Position numbers and translations under genes: made by a program. 7,769 nt of DNA, taken from the NCBI GenBank assembly GCA_947364965.1, contig CANAUU010000046.1:1-7769 (forward strand), read 5' to 3'. The notes below the pieces were generated by a model that did not search any database, was not told the origin of the DNA, and saw only the letters and a program-made list of their open reading frames with translations. Shown here piece by piece: positions 5,123 to 7,769 of the stretch (position 1 is the stretch's first letter; every line of letters begins with the position of its first letter). The DNA is from an uncultured Candidatus Saccharibacteria bacterium. GTDB taxonomy: Bacteria; Patescibacteriota; Saccharimonadia; Saccharimonadales; Saccharimonadaceae.

Positions 5123-5126
5123 TTTT

Positions 5127-7769
5127 ATGTTTAATCCAAGTAAGAAAATGGTGTCGTTGGTGCTGGTCATCGCGATGCTGTTTTCGACCGTGAGCACGGC
5201 AGCTGCGGCTGAAATCGAGACTGAGGTTGCGACAGCGACGGAAGTCGTCGAGACTGTTGACGTTGAGGCTGCGCCTGAGGTTGAAATCGAGATTGGCACT
5301 GAAACCGAGGGCGAACTCGAAACGCCGTCGGCGGAGGCTGAAACTGACGAGGAGGTCGCGACGGAAGTTGCGGGCGATACGGAAGTGGAGGTTGACGTTG
5401 GGACGGAAGCTTCGGATGAGTTTGTTGCGGCGGGAGTCTGGTCAGACGCGGACCCGTATTTTACGGGCGAGGTGTTCGATGAGGTTGCCGACGATGCGAC
5501 GTGGATGCCGGCTCTTTGGAGCATGGGCGAGCGCGCGGCTTATCCGACCTACGAGGAAGCCTATCAGGCGATGATTGCTCTGCAGGATGAATATCCTGAG
5601 GGAATGAAGTGGACAAACTTTGCGCCTTATGGTAGTCAGACCGAGAGCACGAATCCGGAGCATAAGCATGGCTATCGCTTCCAAGGCGGCGCTATCAAAG
5701 GTGCGCAGCTAGGGGTGGGCTGTGCGGCATTTTGCTTCTTGGTGAGCGACTTGGTCTATGGCAACATTCCGGCGAGAGTGGTTGACGAGGGCGACTTCGA
5801 GTTTGAAGACATCCGAGTTGGCGATTTCTTGCGCGTCAACAGCTCGCACTTTGTGACGGTGCTTAGGATTACTCCGAGTGGCGTGATTGTCGCGGAGGGT
5901 AATTACAGCGGGACTGTGCACTGGGGCCGAGCGATTAGCAGGGATGAGCTGATGTTCTCGGCGAATTTCTTGGTGTCGCGCTATCCGGCGGATTATCAGG
6001 AAACGGCAGGGCCTGAGGAAGAGGTCGCGAGTGGGACGGAAGGTTCTCTTGCGTGGACGATTTCCAATAAGGGACTGCTGACCATTACTGGCAACGGCGG
6101 AATGCCGAATTATGACTATAGCACGCGCCCGTCTTGGGAGGCGGCTGGACAGGCAATTTATGACGTTGAGATCGGGACTGGCGTGGAGAGCGTGGGCGAC
6201 TATGCTTTCTATGGTCAGGCTGATTTAATCAACGTTTCCCTGTCGGGAACGGTCGCCAGTATTGGTAATGGCGCATTCCGAGAGTCAAGCCTGGTTGGCT
6301 TGACGTTGCCGAGCAGCGTGAAAACGGTGGGCGATGATGCCTTTTATGGGTGCACGAGCCTGACGTCGGTAAGCATATCGGAAGGGGTGCAGAAGATTGG
6401 CGAACGCGCGTTCCATAGCTGCACGACGCTGAACGCGGTGGATTTCCCGTCGAGTTTGACGGAAATTGGCGGCGGAGCGTTTACGAGCTGCGAGAACCTG
6501 ATGCAAGTGAGATTCATGCCCAGCAGCGGCAATCTGAAAATTGGCGATAGCCTGTTTACGCAGTGCTGGCGCCTGCAATTCGTTTCGCTGCCGGAGGGTA
6601 TCACCGAGCTGACGCCGGGATTATTCTCGTCGTGTAAGACGGTGTTCTATCTCTATATCCCGAGCACCGTCACGACGTTGGCCGAGGCGGGCGAGGAAAG
6701 TCCGTTTACGAGCAGCTTCGTCGGAACGATTTATTTTGGCGGGGCACAGGCGCAGTGGGACAGCATGATGACCGCGATGAGCAAGGTTCCCTTGCTGATG
6801 CAGACTTATCAGGTCCTGCAGCAGGCGCTGGTGGTTTGTGAACAAAGCGATCCTTTTGTGCCGGCGCCGGATGACCCGGGAGATATTGTATTCCCTTGTG
6901 CGAATGGGCATGTCGGCAAAGATGACGGAAGTGGTAATTGTGATGTTTGCGGCGATCCGATAGGAGAGGGGTCGGTTGACCCACCTGTGGACCCGCCGGC
7001 TGAGCATGAACATGAGCCGGAAACCGACTGGAGCCATGATGAAATTGGGCACTGGCACGAGTGCTTGGCGGAAGACTGCCCGACGACGGAAAATAGTAAG
7101 AAGGACAGCTATGCCGGGCATGAGTTTGGCGAGTGGACGGTAAGCGTGGAGGCTACAGCCGAACAGGCTGGGAGCAAGTATCGTGATTGCGCGGTTTGTT
7201 CCTACCGTGAGACCGAAGAAATCCAGAAACTTCCTCCCGTGGACCCTCCTGTTGATCCGGGCGAAGGGGAGCCTGGTGAAAGTGAAAATCCGGGAGAGGG
7301 TGAGAACCCGCCTGCAGAGCATAAGCACGAGTGGGCGGAGGCTTGGACGAATAACGCGACGAACCATTGGCATGAATGTGTGGCGGCGGGCTGCTCGATT
7401 ACGGCTAACAGCGAGAAGGATAGCTACGGTGCGCATGATTTCGGCGGGTGGGTAGTCGATAAAGCGGCGAACGCGACGCAAAGCGGCAGCAAGCATAGAG
7501 ATTGTGCAATCTGCATTTACCGTGCGACGGAAACTATTCCGGCGACGGGAGGTTCTTCCGGCTCGGGCGGAAATACTGGTGGATCGTCTGGATCTGGCGG
7601 TACGTCCGGCGGGAATACCGGCAATAGTGGAGGCAACTCTGGCTCCGGCAGTTCCGGTTCGGGCAGTCCTGGATCTGGTGGCTCCGGTGGTTCTACGAAA
7701 CCGGGCGGGACGATTAATTCCGACAAGAGTGTAGTGACGCAGAAGCCGGATGGTTCGACGGATGTGAAG
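5127..7769 (+). CDS. Secreted multidomain surface protein: Cys-His amidase/peptidase-like domain, LRR_5 repeats, His/Cys modules; 3' end outside window
   Basis: The frame is open for 881 codons to the right edge, so the C-terminus and any anchor are missing. Residues 1-28 form a signal peptide (KK, a hydrophobic core, then an STAAAA cleavage region). Residues 29-98 are a Glu/Val/Thr-rich acidic spacer. Residues about 138-288 resemble the papain/CHAP-like domain found in clostridial LRR proteins: YPEGMKWTN, then GVGCAAF with candidate nucleophile C199, NSSHFVTVL with H241, and AEGNYSGTVHWGR with N259 as a possible third residue. Residues 303-560 are BspA-type LRR_5 repeats (for example AFYGCTSLTSVSI). 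Residues 591-608 form a C-x3-H then C-x2-C knuckle. Two His/Cys modules follow at 627-700 and 732-804, then a Gly/Ser linker and a KPDGST segment typical of repeat tails in Firmicutes surface proteins. The likely role is attachment to or attack on another cell or matrix (inference). Domain calls come from memory of these families. Confidence 0.88.
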   Translation, partial: MFNPSKKMVSLVLVIAMLFSTVSTAAAAEIETEVATATEVVETVDVEAAPEVEIEIGTETEGELETPSAEAETDEEVATEVAGDTEVEVDVGTEASDEFVAAGVWSDADPYFTGEVFDEVADDATWMPALWSMGERAAYPTYEEAYQAMIALQDEYPEGMKWTNFAPYGSQTESTNPEHKHGYRFQGGAIKGAQLGVGCAAFCFLVSDLVYGNIPARVVDEGDFEFEDIRVGDFLRVNSSHFVTVLRITPSGVIVAEGNYSGTVHWGRAISRDELMFSANFLVSRYPADYQETAGPEEEVASGTEGSLAWTISNKGLLTITGNGGMPNYDYSTRPSWEAAGQAIYDVEIGTGVESVGDYAFYGQADLINVSLSGTVASIGNGAFRESSLVGLTLPSSVKTVGDDAFYGCTSLTSVSISEGVQKIGERAFHSCTTLNAVDFPSSLTEIGGGAFTSCENLMQVRFMPSSGNLKIGDSLFTQCWRLQFVSLPEGITELTPGLFSSCKTVFYLYIPSTVTTLAEAGEESPFTSSFVGTIYFGGAQAQWDSMMTAMSKVPLLMQTYQVLQQALVVCEQSDPFVPAPDDPGDIVFPCANGHVGKDDGSGNCDVCGDPIGEGSVDPPVDPPAEHEHEPETDWSHDEIGHWHECLAEDCPTTENSKKDSYAGHEFGEWTVSVEATAEQAGSKYRDCAVCSYRETEEIQKLPPVDPPVDPGEGEPGESENPGEGENPPAEHKHEWAEAWTNNATNHWHECVAAGCSITANSEKDSYGAHDFGGWVVDKAANATQSGSKHRDCAICIYRATETIPATGGSSGSGGNTGGSSGSGGTSGGNTGNSGGNSGSGSSGSGSPGSGGSGGSTKPGGTINSDKSVVTQKPDGSTDVK
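6033..6806 (+). repeat. LRR_5 (BspA-like) leucine-rich repeat array within the surface protein
   Basis: Roughly seven or eight diverged 22-24 residue units repeat the pattern hydrophobic-xx-IG-xx-AF-xx-C-x-x-L-x-x-V, for example at residues 376-392, 397-417, 420-438 and 443-461. This is the LRR_5 or BspA form known from adhesins of gut and oral bacteria. The last units (about 490-560) are degenerate and end in a FGGAQAQWDSM segment typical of the cap of such arrays. Confidence 0.8.
7005..7226 (+). repeat. His/Cys module, copy 1
   Basis: Residues 627-700 of the surface protein. It shares with copy 2 the landmarks H-x-HE, W, HWHEC, C, NSxKDSY, GH/AHxFG-W, GSKxRDCAxCxYR and a final ETxxI. The clustered His and Cys suggest metal binding or disulfides. 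It starts 315 nt before copy 2. Confidence 0.8.
7320..7538 (+). repeat. His/Cys module, copy 2
   Basis: Residues 732-804 of the surface protein, a diverged copy of the module at 7005-7226. The two are joined by a Pro/Glu/Gly-rich spacer (about residues 701-731). This copy ends in ETIPATGG, after which the Gly/Ser linker begins. Such modules are common in Clostridia cell-surface proteins; their function is not established as far as I know. Confidence 0.8.
7548..7698 (+). repeat. Gly/Ser-rich low-complexity linker in the surface protein
   Basis: About 50 residues (808-857) are almost only Gly, Ser, Asn and Thr, encoded by imperfect GGN-TCN repeats. Synonymous codons vary, so the DNA is not a perfect tandem array. 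It probably acts as a flexible stalk between the His/Cys modules and the missing C-terminal part. Confidence 0.85.

Noticed and set aside
6621..7496. Minus-strand frame of 291 codons inside the surface protein gene
   Set aside because: The plus frame has clear repeats and domains; the Arg-rich antisense product has no ribosome site or recognisable motif.
7548..7698. Gly/Ser coding stretch as a tandem DNA repeat or CRISPR-like array
   Set aside because: Units vary in length and codons, have no spacers, and stay in frame; it is simply a low-complexity protein linker.

Overview
The window looks like chromosome from a small-genome bacterium with standard-code genes. My best guess is a Patescibacteria/CPR member, possibly Saccharibacteria, from an animal-associated habitat. 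This is an inference from compact or fused housekeeping genes (a shortened YchF, an RNase HII-YraN fusion, an L19 with an extra tail) next to a gut-Clostridia-style surface protein, and no marker gene here proves it. The four complete genes end in TAG, TAA, TAG and TAA. No in-frame TGA occurs in any coding region, so there is no sign of a TGA-recoded lineage.

Layout. Positions 1-821 (minus strand) hold the first 273 codons of an unrecognised multi-pass membrane protein that runs off the left edge. It is divergent from ychF (959-1951, plus strand), a YchF/OLA1-type P-loop NTPase whose coiled-coil insertion is almost absent. A hairpin terminator at 2047-2071 ends an unrecognised 213-residue soluble protein gene (2097-2738, minus). 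That gene sits behind a long upstream region (2739-3144) with a well-spaced promoter at 3033-3061 and two perfect inverted repeats. Next comes the minus-strand pair rplS (4360-4866) and rnhB-yraN (3145-4344). In the latter, RNase HII and a YraN/UPF0102 nuclease-like domain are joined in one reading frame, so the common rplS-rnhB-yraN neighbourhood is condensed into two genes.

Divergent from rplS, and open at the right edge, is a large secreted surface protein (5127-7769, at least 881 residues). It has a signal peptide, an acidic spacer, a papain/CHAP-like Cys-His domain, BspA-type LRR_5 repeats, a C/H knuckle, two 73-74 residue His/Cys modules and a Gly/Ser linker. It is preceded by a roughly 120-nt leader that can be drawn as a closed helix around three hairpins.

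Two patterns cut across genes. An extended -10 element close to TATGNTAAAATA recurs in front of the left membrane gene, ychF and rplS, with a related TATAGTATAATA before the surface gene. The plus strand is also G-rich over C even outside genes, suggesting it is the leading strand. Both lists are annotated by eye; no alignment, folding or database search was run.
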